Positions 19,301-31,300 of a stretch of DNA of 64,000 nt are shown here, piece by piece. Numbering within the stretch: position 1 is the stretch's first letter; every line of letters begins with the position of its first letter. The notes below the pieces were generated by a model that searched no databases, was not told where the DNA came from, and saw nothing but the letters and a program-made list of their open reading frames with translations. This DNA comes from Hippopus hippopus. Its lineage: Eukaryota > Mollusca > Bivalvia > Cardiida > Cardiidae. The position numbers and the translations under genes are program-made. The stretch covers positions 16,298,456 through 16,362,455 of the forward strand of contig OX328110.1 of the NCBI GenBank assembly GCA_946811185.2, given 5' to 3'.

Positions 19301-22300
19301 TCCTCTGACTTTAAATGTAAACAGTGTCCGATATCTGTAAACTGTATCACTAAAAGATTTTGTTGGTCATGACGAGATAAAAAAAAAAAGTTCACTTGCA
19401 AATCTTTTATCCCCACCTCTCCGAAGAACCCGCACAAAAAATATAATAAAGTTATAAAATCTATCTCTTTGCTAACAAATGTACAATGGTGTATTGGTTA
19501 AGCGCGTGGATCTCTGAACCTGTTTCTTTTACTTGACCTGAGATCGAGTCCCCACGGGTACTCTTAACTTTTTTTTTCCCCCTCATCAATCAAAAAGCCG
19601 ATCGATTATTCAAAAGCTTACAGGTAGATCTGTCCAATTTTAGCTGGCCTATTTTAGACTGCAAATTCATTTAAATAGTTTATTCTCTCTTAATACAGTC
19701 GATCTAATCAACATATCAATATTTGGTACCATTTGTTTGTATGGTGTTTAACGCCGTTTTCAACATTATTTCAATTAAATTGCTGTGACCTTCCATGCTT
19801 TCCCAGAGTTTCCTTTACCAGTACTTGGCATAATATTCTTCCCAAGCCACTGGCTTATTTCCCAAATAACCATCGTCGAAACAATAGTCAGCAATAAGAG
19901 AGGAATGAATCATGTTGCAGTGACTATCGCCCATCCTTGGAAAGACATGCCCTGGGGATTCGAACCAGAGACCACCTGGTATCAAGTCCTGTGCACTACG
20001 GACTGCGCTAACTGGCTTGAAGAATTTTATTTTTTAGTAGAGCCGAGTAGCTATAAGCTAAACATCGATATAGAGTGTTTTCAAACAGAACTGATTACTG
20101 TCTGAACCTTCATTTATTATTGTTATTTTTTTGTAAGTCAAAAATTTTTTTTCAAAGTTTTCATTATTTTTCCCCATTTCTCACACTATTTTTTCTTATA
20201 TCAACAGGAGCTGGAGAGTCTTTTTTCATGCCACTTCGGGAGGACCCCGACATGTACGCCATCTACCTCACAGGAGGTTGACTGCGAAAACCTCCAAGAC
20301 GATCACACTGAACTTGATGATGATGATGATGATGATGATTATGATGATGTTTGTGACAGAGAGGAGTTAAGCATTGAAGAGCGAGTGCAGACATTCTTAG
20401 ACAAAAATGACGAGGAAGAAGAAAACGATACGACGAATGACTGTGATTTGGTAAAAATCAGAAATCTAAAATGTAACGGTTGTGGTTGTCATTCAAAATG
20501 TGCTGAGCAATTTTCCGAAGAGACTTTATATGAAAACATTTTAGAACTTAGAGAAATGGAACGGTCGCATCGCGATATGCGTATTATGAAATACATCACT
20601 AACTCTGAAGATCGAGGCGCAACTAAGAGAGGTAAGAAAAGACAACGTGTGTCGTATGAGTATCAGTTTGGCGGTAAACGTGTATGTAAAGTAACATTTA
20701 TGGTTGCGTTCGACACTGGGAGAAAAGCTTTGGCTAATTTACTGCAACACATGAATGAACATGGTCCAGTACCAAGAACACATGGTAACATGGGAAAACG
20801 TCCAAGTCACAGCCTCAGATTTGACGAAGTAAAATTCGTGGTCCAGTATCTATCAAATTTCGCGGACGAATTCGGATTGCCACAGCCAGCAGCGCCTAGA
20901 GGTCGTGATGGTACACCACCAATTTATTTACCTAGTGATAGTACAAAAAAATATGTTCACGAGAATTACGTAACTTGCTGTCTGTCTACAAACATTCGTG
21001 CAGTCAAGTATTCGACATTCGGAAAAATTTGGAATGCATGTTTACCCCATGTAAAAGTTGCGACTCCTACAGATGATGTGTGTGCCTCTTGTGAAAAGAT
21101 GAGAAAAGAAATAATGGATTCAGTCACAGAAGAAAGTAAATTACAAAGCACAGAAAGAATGAGACAACATATTTTATCGGCTCAAATGGAAAGAGAATTA
21201 TACAACAGTTGCATTAAACAAGCTAGAGAAACATACCAGAACGATGCAGAGCAGAACTTTGTTCATTACACTTTCGATTTCTGCCAAAATGTTTGTCTGC
21301 CACATCATTCACGTCAGATGGGTCCTATTTATTTTACTACACCTAGAAAGGTACAAATTTTCGTGTTTCGTATTGACGGTGTGCCGAAGCAACTTAATTT
21401 TCTAACTGATGAAAACGAGACGATCGGTAAAGATGGAACCCAGAATAATGGACCAAACGCAGTGATATCGATGATTGACTGGGCACTGGGTACATACAGA
21501 GGCACAGAGACGAAATGTACCTTCCATGCTGATAACTGTCCAGGTAATATAATTGTATGAATGTCTCAAAAAACAAAATCATATACTTAAGATTAACACT
21601 GTAGGATTAAATAGCTTGTTATATTGCTATCTGTATAGTATTTCGGTTATATCAGAGCAAAAATCCACTTGTGTGTTTCTTGGGTTTTACAAATACCACG
21701 CCATAAGTTTACTGTGCATTGCCCGAGGACGCACCAAACTTAACCAATGCTGTCTTTATGTACGATGCTTCTTGTTGTTAAAGTGCAAGTAAACTTCACG
21801 GCGACATTGGTTCAATCTTAAAACCAGAAAAGTGATAAATATTTTCATGAAAATGCAATGTCATCTCATTTGCATAACGATATGGTTGTCTTTGTATGCA
21901 TCAATTATCATTAAAGATTTGTTCTATATAGCTGTGCACCAAAATATTTCAAGTATTACTTTTTATTCCTATGTATTTCAGGACAAAACAAGAATCGCTA
22001 TGTGTTGGGTTATTTGATGTGGAGAGTGATGACTAGAAAGCATGACCAGATAGAATACATGATGCAGGTGCCAGGCCATGCACGTTGTTTGGTCGACAGT
22101 GGGTTTGCATCACTAAAACAGAAATATAGACGAGCGGACTATGACACTCTTGACCAATTAGAAGACACTGTCTCATCATCATCGGTCACAAAAGAGGCGG
22201 TACGATACCCTACATGGAAATGAAGGGACTGGAAAGCGTTTTTGACTCCTGTTTTTAAACGGCTCAGAGGAATTAGGTATGTGTAGGCTAGTTTATACTT

Positions 22301-25300
22301 GGACACTTTGGTATAATTTAAGTGCAGTCACAATTTAATACTGCAAAAGTAATACATGTATGACTACACGGAGCAAAGCCTGTGGAGTTTTCACTTATTA
22401 CTGATTACGTTTTAAGATTTCACGTAAAACTTCGATGGATTACCACTCAATAACATAAAATAATTTCTTTTTACTGAGACACATAATAAAACGTACACCA
22501 TGTATGGGATCAAGTTTATTATCATAAAACCCTTACAATAATATTTCAATCAAATGAAAATTTCCAACCACTAGTTAAAATCCCAAACAACCATTTCGCT
22601 GGAATATCCCAACGTAACAGTGTAAATCCAATACCAGACAATACGTTATGTACAGTCTGATATTGCTTTACTTTGTCCACAAAAAAGCACCGAGTCGCAT
22701 TAAACAGCTTCGGACTTGCCCGCCAGAGAGCTATTGTTTTATACAGACATTCACTTTCATTTACAGGCAGTATCAGTACTTCAGATTTTCATGTGATGAA
22801 CCCGGCGTGGTGGTAGTTAGAAAGGGATGTGACGAAGAGGAGAGCTCTATAAATATTCTTGGGCAACAGGGATACACATTTTGTGACAATTTGCCTGAAG
22901 AAATCCCACCAGGAGGATTATCAAAAGAAAGACAGGACTACTTGTTTAGAATGGTTTGCCCATTCGTGCGCCCTTCCTGCCAAGATATCACTTGTCCACG
23001 ACCACAGAATAGTTAAAGTGCATCATTAATGTGTCAAATATAATTTTCCCTCCATATAGATTAGTTTCCAAACTTTGAGTGGGAACAAAATCGACAAAAC
23101 GACATGAAATATCGTTCCTTTCAAGTGAAATATAAATTTCTACAGGCACTGCCGTAAACCGTCATTTTTGTTTTCATCAGCGACGGTTATCATTCACATT
23201 ACACGGAAATCTGTGGAAGAGCTGCACGTGATTTTTAACACTCTTTCGCTGCTTGACGTGACTCAGGGCAGTTTTGCCGACAGCATAGATCAAAATCAGA
23301 CTGCACAGAAAGTGCAGTATGATTTTAGATCTACACTGTCCGGTATGGTGACACTTTCAATATTGGCAAAAAGAACTGGAAATAGTTATATTTCAGCTGT
23401 AACAGTGGCGTGAAAATTTCATTTATTATTCGTTTATTACTTTGAATAATAATATTACGGCTAAGTAGGAGCATTGTTAATGCATCTTCTTTGTAAATTG
23501 CTTTGAATTATTTTATGCAAGCATTACATATGAAATTCTATTATGTACAGCGTAGATACCAGAAACTGATATGACTGATGTTAAACGAAGTTAAAATGAC
23601 GTCATCAACGTCTCTTAAAAAGTTTGATGTTCTGTTAATTGGGTATGCTTACAATTTTGCCGATATCTTCACTTTTTGATAAGGTAACGATATTTTATTT
23701 TCAGATTCTGAGAAAAAAATGAATGCTCTACAAGAAAATCCGAAAAAGTGAAAATCGAAAATTTTGTCATTAAGCCCCCTTTTCACAGAGCATGGCCCAT
23801 ATGTAAAAATAATCTCCAGCTGTAAGAAGAGTTAATTCTGCTTTGTTTTACAACTATACATGTATTGAGAATTATTATTGATTGTCTGACGACGTTTAAG
23901 CAAATTAGCAGATGCTTTACCTGTGGAAAAAAGACAGGGTTTCGAGGGGTAAAGGGGTGGTTTGGCGAGTTAGTGACAGATAAGGATCATAACACTCTGC
24001 TGTCTTGTCTAAATGACCAAGTTGATAAAGGATAAGTGGTGTCACCCTTAGTCTTAGACTGCCTATATTTCATGAATATAGTCAGGTCAGAAGAAATTTA
24101 TGGTGAACTTTTTTCACTGTGCAAGCTTGACGAGACGACATAGAGTCTCTAAAGGCGAGTTTTTCGCCCACGTAGCCCGGTTGCTCTTTCTCTGAAACCA
24201 GAACAACAGATAGCCAAGTTTTTGTATGTATATGATAAGGGCAACAGGACGGGTGTTTACAGATTCGAGGGCCACAAGGGCGGGGTAAAAAAAGGGGCAG
24301 GGCGGCGCGCCCTTGTATTCCGCTCTAGAATAAACACTACTATATGCAAAATGAAATTTGATTGGACGCAGCCCGAAAACATCAACCAAGTATTGATCGT
24401 TTACTTTACTATCATCAGTGCTCCAGCCAGGGTAAAAAAAAGGGCAGGGTGCTGTGGCTGAGAAGGGCACTTTGAGTCGTAAAGTGCCCGGGGTGGGGGG
24501 GGGAGGCATAAGTGTGGGAGTTGTCTCTCTCTCACAGGGGAAGGGGACTAAGAATTTTTTTATAACCCTTTTGACAGTTTCTTCTGCAATTTCTTATGTA
24601 AAATTAAGGATTTTCTCAACAGAAATAAATCTATTATATTGGCTTATATGGATCTTCCAGCTTCATCTTAACAAGAAAACTTTTTTTTTTTTCAGTACAA
24701 GTAGTTTAGCTAAGTCCAGGAGCAATACAAGTACATTTAGTTCATAAAATAATCCTCATTAACTCTTTACCAGATAACAGACTTGGCAAATTAAAAAGCC
24801 ATTGCTGAACAGAAGGAGTTATCAGCATCTTCTCCTTTGCACACTATGTTTTCTAAAGCCTCATGCCATTCAACTACAGACTTGATACCAATACAATTCA
24901 TATCTTTATTTGCAAGACAAGCAAGCCACAAAATAATAACAAATACAAACTCTCAACCCTTTCATTCTTTCTTTTACTGCAATGTAACAGTGTCTTTAAT
25001 TTTTCTGATACTTATTTATTCAATTTAAAGGGTTTCAAATCTGTACAGGTTGGTGAAATGAGGAAAAACAGGTCTTCATAGAGTAAATACTCACTTTACA
25101 TGCCATTCAACATTGTAGATAAATGTTAAATGTTACATAAATGTTGCATTCCTCCTATCATTGCAATTGATTCTACATGCCCGTGTGGTAAGGCAAGACT
25201 CCCCCGCCCGATTTTTTTTCATTTTCATAAATAGTAAAGAGGAGATTTTAGCTTCTTCTTTATGTTTAATGCAGTGAATAAGCAAATCTCTGTTTGAAAT

Positions 25301-28300
25301 TCATCATTCAAGCTGGAAAGACAGATTGAAAAGTCTGTGATCGGGTTGATGTGAAGTTGACATTTGTTCTGTCATGGGTTTCCGTGTTTTTGCATCCGTC
25401 CATTTTCCATGTATTTTAATATTTAGAAGGTATTTACAGACATTCTGACATATATTCTACAAATTGTAAGTCAACAACATGCTGTGATGTTATTCTTGGT
25501 CCACTTTAGGAATGCGCCACTTTCAGACTTACGATAGATTAATTTGCTGACTCATCGATCCTACCCGAGTGTTAACATAAATTTATCATTGATATTGAAA
25601 CCAAGAGTAATCTAAGAAAAAAATAATATGTTTATGAACAGAAAACACTACATAAAGGGTAATTTTACTAATCATGCACCTTAGATTAAACTCTGAACAT
25701 GTAATTTGATACGGGAAATTAAGCAAGATCTTCGAATAAATCGCGATTGATAGCAAACTTTAAAAGAAAAACTAGTCCTCGGAGACAGCCTCCAATATAG
25801 TTGAATGAAAACACCTATCGTGAAGATATGATAAACCATTTAAATAGAACATAGAAGACAATGATGGATAATTGTCTCTATTGTTCTCAGCACTTGAGCA
25901 CTCTGACAGACTTGTAATATACAGTCGGGGTCGATCTTTTCACACTTAGCTGCCTGGAGGGGATTAGTGACACGCTGTTAATTTGGATTGTATAATCGAA
26001 GGCGGATATTCATGACGTCTTCAACAGACTCGTGGCAAAGTTTAGATTAGAGGTTACAATACTGAACATGAGGCAATCCAGGGTGCTATTATACGGCAGG
26101 GTTTCCCGAAAAAGGGCAGGGCGTCAAGAAAAAGGGCAGGGCGTCTAGAAGGGGGGGCAGGGCGCCGCGCCCTTTTATTCCCTGCTAGCTGGAACACTGG
26201 TCATGATGTAGTATCTTCTGCTATCTCAGTCCGAAATTAGTTTAGTCGCCACGGCGAAAAAGCCAGGTACTATCCTAAGCTTTCATGATCAGCCAAAGCA
26301 TACCAACAATCAGAGCTCTAAGTCCGATAATGTTCTGATGCCCATTACCCCTCCCACTCAATCAACATCATTGGAAGATAGTAAAAATACCTGTACGACA
26401 GTTCCTGGTATTTAAAAGAATATTCTTCGTTGGAATATGATTGGGACCGCAGCTTTATGGGTTGTAAAATGTGTTTAAAAAAACCCCCAAAAAGTACGCA
26501 TTTACGGAAAAAAAATGTAACTTCAGAACTACTGATCATATGTACGACATGCAGAGAATGTCTATCGTAAATCAGCCGTCATGGCCGAGTCTTTTCAGTG
26601 GGATTTTAAGAAAACTGTTCGGTATGGAAAGTCTCAATGAGAAATAATCAGCCATGTTAGTTGCATTTAAATCCACATTTTGGCTAGTGAAAGAGAACAT
26701 AGCAATTTACTAGTATGGGGAACTGATTTCAGTTTCTTATTTTTAAACCATTTTAATGCATTCTAGATTTTGTCCCCAAATTTTTAAAAATGTCTCAAAC
26801 TTTTCTGGATGAGTGAGACATTTGTCTCTACTTTTTAAAATCCTCAGCAGAACACTATACGGGGCATCACTTCGAACGGCTGTATGCCGCAATATTCTTG
26901 TTGACTGCTAATAATGTTGGTAAGGTTCGTTACATAAATCATTTAGCTTCACGTTGACACCAAATTTTGTACATGTTTTTCATCAATTTTGTGTTTTACC
27001 TTTATTTGTAAACAAACACTTGTATATTCAGTTAAGAGCCCATGCACATTGAATTTCATATGAAAATATAGCACCGTATGAGCTGCAATTTAAGTGCTAA
27101 GTATGATTCTTAGCAAATGAAATACATCCAGTACATTTTAGTTTCATTTTCAATGCCCAAGCTGACAAAACAAAGCTGATAAATTGTGGAAAAAAGAACT
27201 TAACTTGAAATGACTACTGGAACCTGCGCAGTAAATGTCAAGCCTAATTTTCTTTCCATAGAAGTAGATCAATGGATACTAACATTTTAAAAACAAGGAA
27301 ATAAGAGGAGGTAATAGTTACTTTTTTTTTTTTCAGCCTTTTTTGTAAATATTAATCATTTATCTAACAATCTGTGTCCAAATTATTCACAGAAAATATC
27401 GGCGCAAAGAGAGATGCAGGTATGAACGAATTCATTCCAGAAACACTTTAAAACTGGCTGACATGGGGGCGTGCACAGACAATGAAAAATAACATCTGAG
27501 CTAGCATCTGAATTAGGGATAAATGCAGTTTGATGCTGAGCCACCTTTACCTGGTTTCTGAGAGCTATGTTCATAGTTCAGTATATAGTTCAGTACACGG
27601 ATTACGGGCAGAAAAGTGATAATGATACTGTAGAAATATTCAACCGTGAAAAATAAGATGTTGAAAGATTTACCGTTTTATGATATGAAAATACTTTTTT
27701 ACAGAGACCTCCAATTCATTTCTTCTAAGTCCTATTTATCTGAAATGATAACAATGTTCAGAAACGTAGAAGGGAAAATACTAGTTTTTTCTTCCTCCCC
27801 AAAATATTTTCTAAAACATCTTGCTCATTCAAACATAGGATCATCTTGTAAAGGAGAAAATTGGTGAACAATGGCTTTGAACAAGGATTTATCTGATGAA
27901 GATCTATGGAAGAATGTAATATTGTAATATTTTATTAATCCTTAAACTTCTGAATAAATCCAACAAACATTCTCTGTCTGGAAATAAGATCCAAGTGATT
28001 GCAATTTCATTGTTTTTTTAGTCTGTATTGCTTCAGCTAGGAGGACAGTGTATATCAGTCAGACTGCACATTTTGTGCAGTCTGATCTTGATCTACACTA
28101 GCTGCAAAGGCAGTTAAAGTTTTGAAAAGCACTATGAAGGTTAAAACTGTGGATTTTTATTTTCTCAGATTATGGTGAAATCGAGATTCCTCCAGCTCCA
28201 GAGTCAGTGGCAACATATGATATAAATGGACCTCGTTTGATGATTTCAAAGATTATCAATGAGAATTTTAAATCTTACGCAGGTATACGTGCTTTGGGAC

Positions 28301-31300
28301 CATTTCATAAGGTATGTTGCAAACTCGAACACGGAGGTATTGTTGGGTTTTTATCATTCTGTTCACAATCTGGTCCTTTAAACCAACAAAAATTTTGGTC
28401 ATATCGAAATTGAAAGTGTTTGAAGATGACGCTGTTTCATTTCCCTATCTTGACAATGTTTATTTTTTAAAAGGGTGGAAAACATTGTAGATCAAAGAAA
28501 AAATTCTTGTTCCTAGCATTTCTCCTCAATGTTTTCAAAAGGATTCTTCCTCTTTGTCATTGAAACACAGATTTATTTGGTAAAGGGGTAAAAATTCGAG
28601 AGAAATCTCATTAGATATTTGAAAAAGTATCTACACAATTCAAAGATAAGTTTTTCAAGAAAAAAAAAGTATAATTAGGACTACAGCATGCTTTGATTAA
28701 TTCTTTACCAAATGGCAAATTTGTAGAACTGTACAAATCAAAAGCAATGACAGATGATAAATGGGGATCAGATGATGGGATTTTGTCTGAAAGTGAGAAA
28801 ACACTGTGGAAAAAGGAGAAAATGCTGGTTACCAGAATTTTCTTCTTTTTTCCACAATGTTTTCTTTGTAAGGGTTGTTAAAATTTTGGATTGTGTGATA
28901 AAGGGTTAAATACCAACAACTTTTTTAGACATGACAGAATTAGACGCAGTTTCAAAATGATATTTAACATGTCCATCAAATGATGAGATTAATCTTTGAA
29001 GGAGTAGAAAACAGTGGGAAGAGAGGAAAATAGTGGTAACCATCATTTTCTCCTTTTCCCACAATGTTTTCAAAAACATTGAAAAGTTTGGTAAAAGAAG
29101 AAGAGCACAAGGATTCACCAAAACCTCTGTTGTAGTTTCTGTGATTAATTTACATTTTCTTTAGGCAATTGATATCATGAGTATTAGGCATGGATTTTGA
29201 AGAAGAATTTATGATTTTAAATGAGATAACGTGAATTGCGTGTATCTGGACATGAGTGTAATATTTTGTTTTTCTTTCATTACACAGAGCTTTACGGCAA
29301 TAGTTGGTCCCAATGGTAGTGGGAAGTCTAATGTCATAGATTCCATGCTCTTTGTGTTTGGTTATCGAGCCTCAAAGGTCAGGCTAAAGAAACTGAGCGA
29401 ACTGATTCATAACAGCGAAAACCACCAGAATGTGCCCAGCTGTACAGTCACTGTGTACTTTCAGAAGATTATTGACTGTGGGGTATGTTAAAGAGGTTTT
29501 GTCCTTTACCCTTTAATTATTTACCACATGAGCCCCCCAGCCAGGTAGCTCAGTGGTTAGCATATCTGACTCATGACTTGGTGGTTGTAGGTTTGATACC
29601 CTGTTGAGGCAAACTTCCTTTGCAGCAGTTTTACGCCTCTCAATTTTATTTGTTGTCTTAAGATACTTAAATTTGGACAGTTCTATAACTTTGTCATCTG
29701 TTAAAGGGTTAAGTATTTGTTATGGGTGCTGTGCAGTGTGCTGAGCCCTGTAGAGAAGTCGGTATTGTATAGGATTTGAGACCAGGAGTTGCTGGCTCTG
29801 TAGTCAATTTGTTTCCAAGGATTGATGGTAGTCATCCTGACAGGATTCATTCTTCTCTCACAGCTGTTCATTGTGTCGACAATGGTTATATGTGAAAGCA
29901 GCCACTAGCTTGGAAGGATATTGTGCTAAGTACTGATTATATTTGTTATCTTCATATGCTTTCAGTTAGGACAAGTCTAAAATGTTGTCATTTGGTAAAG
30001 AGTTACAAGTAATCCTCAGCAGACCACAGCCCTTATTTGCGCTTCTGTATACCAATGTCTTACAGCCTGAAGAAGATGACTACACAGTAGTCCCAGACTC
30101 TGAATTTAATGTATCAAGGACAGCCCACCGAGACAACTCCTCATACTATTGTGTAAATGGGAGGCGATGCCAGTATAAAGAAGTTGCGGCATTGTTACGG
30201 GGTAGTGGGATTGATTTGGATCATAACAGGTTTTTAATTCTTCAGGTACAGGACCTTGACTTGTAGTCCTAAAGATACATTTTTTAAAAAGGCAATAATA
30301 AGTTGTGGCAAAAGCAGTGATGTGTATGAACCATGTTCTAGGAAAAGGGGGTTTAATGCAACTCTGTGATACATTATACCAAACAGTTCATCATATTACT
30401 GTGAATCTGTAAAAATTAAAATCCATTTTGTCTAACAACCAACTGAATCATAAGGTAGAATGTTTTTTTTAGCTCCACTGGCCGAAGGCCAGCGGGCTTA
30501 TGTCATGGCCTGTTGTCCGTCGTCCGTCCGTCCGTCCGTCCGTCCGTCCGTGTGTTAACTTTTTTTTAAAACGTCTTCTTCTCTGAAACTACCCATCCAA
30601 TTTTGATGAAACTTCACAGAAATGATCCTGCCATGGTCCTCTTCAGAATTTCTTGAAAGAATTTAATTCCTTCAAAAACTCTGGTTGCCATGGCAACAAA
30701 ACTGAAAAATTTTGAAAATCTTTGAAAATCTTCTTGTCTGAAACCGTAAGGCCAAGGGCTACCAAATTTGGCATGTAGCTTTATCTAGTGGACCTCTACC
30801 AAGTTTCTTCAATTTATAGCCCTGGGGTCAAAATTGGCCCCACCCCGGGGGTCACAAGTTATACATGGGCTTATTTAGGGAGAACTTTAAAATTCCTCTT
30901 CTACCTAGCCATAGGGCCTAGAGCTACCAAATTTGGCATGTAGCTTTATCTAGTGGACCTCTGCCAAGATTGTTCAAACTATAGCCCTGGGGTCAAATTA
31001 GGCCCTGCCCGGGGGTAACAAGTTTTACATGGGCTTATATAACAAGTTTTACATGGGCTTATATAGGGAGAACTTTAAAATTCTTCTTTGACCTAGCCAT
31101 GGGGCCTAGGGCGACCAAATTTGGCATGTAGCTTTATCTAGTGGACCTGTACCAAGGGTGTCCAAATTATAGCCGAGGGTCAAATTTGACTTCGCTCCGG
31201 GGGGTAACATGTTTTACATGGGCGGGCTTATATAGGAAAATCTTTCGCATCTAGCTATAAGGGCTAGGGCTATCAAATTTTGCATTTAGCTTTATCTAGG

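Larger units (their letters stand above)
19175..23016 (+). pseudogene. Transposase-like protein of the 4.85-kb element, one premature stop
   Basis: Four exons (19175-19192, 20208-21543, 21982-22276, 22767-23016) join in phase to 632 codons plus stop. MDSEIE is followed by an Asp-rich tract, a Cys cluster (CNGCGCHSKC), CASCEKM, and an RNase-H-like core: Asp363 in YTFDFCQNV, Asp448 in FHADNCPGQNKNRY and Asp490 in GHARCLVDSGFASLKQK. The C-terminal part has WKAFLTP, GIRQYQYFRFSCDEPG and VRKGCDEEE. HADN-GQNKN and the GH-(x)-D-F arrangement resemble proteins annotated in marine invertebrates with a DUF7869-type domain (from memory). Codon 532 is TGA (22221-22223) where Trp is expected, so this copy makes at most 531 residues. 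Everything else is open, which suggests a young insertion. Confidence 0.8.
18946..23798 (+). mobile_element. Full-length DNA transposon, Sola-like, 4853 bp
   Basis: Inverted ends of 34 bp (18946-18979 and 23765-23798) beginning GGGCCRTGCTCTGTGAAAAG differ at one base. The flanks are ATAT on both sides (18942-18945 and 23799-23802). It encodes a single spliced transposase-like protein. Four-bp duplications and a DDD-type core fit the Sola superfamily, but that assignment is an inference. The same ends occur on at least ten short elements in this window. A SINE (about 19735-20020) has inserted in the element's own first intron, and a short hairpin repeat lies in the 3' part (23278-23343). Confidence 0.88.
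16368..28168. other. SMC4 intron 1 (11.8 kb)
   Basis: Holds a 745-bp inverted-end element (17083-17827), the 4.85-kb transposon, a degenerate TTAA-hairpin fragment (24757-24850), several AAAAGGGCAGGGCG repeats and a short hairpin repeat (28040-28130). The stretches 16450-17080, 17840-18940 and 24860-26090 and most of 26200-28030 show nothing I recognise. Confidence 0.6.

Noticed and set aside
19490..19560. Functional tRNA gene in the transposon intron
   Set aside because: GGTTAAGCGCGTGG and GAGATCGAGTCCC look like A and B boxes, but no closed acceptor stem can be drawn. More likely a SINE head or a decayed tRNA.
24114..24509. 131-codon minus-strand open frame
   Set aside because: It spans GC-rich GGGCAGGGCG repeats and has no recognisable domain or splice context.
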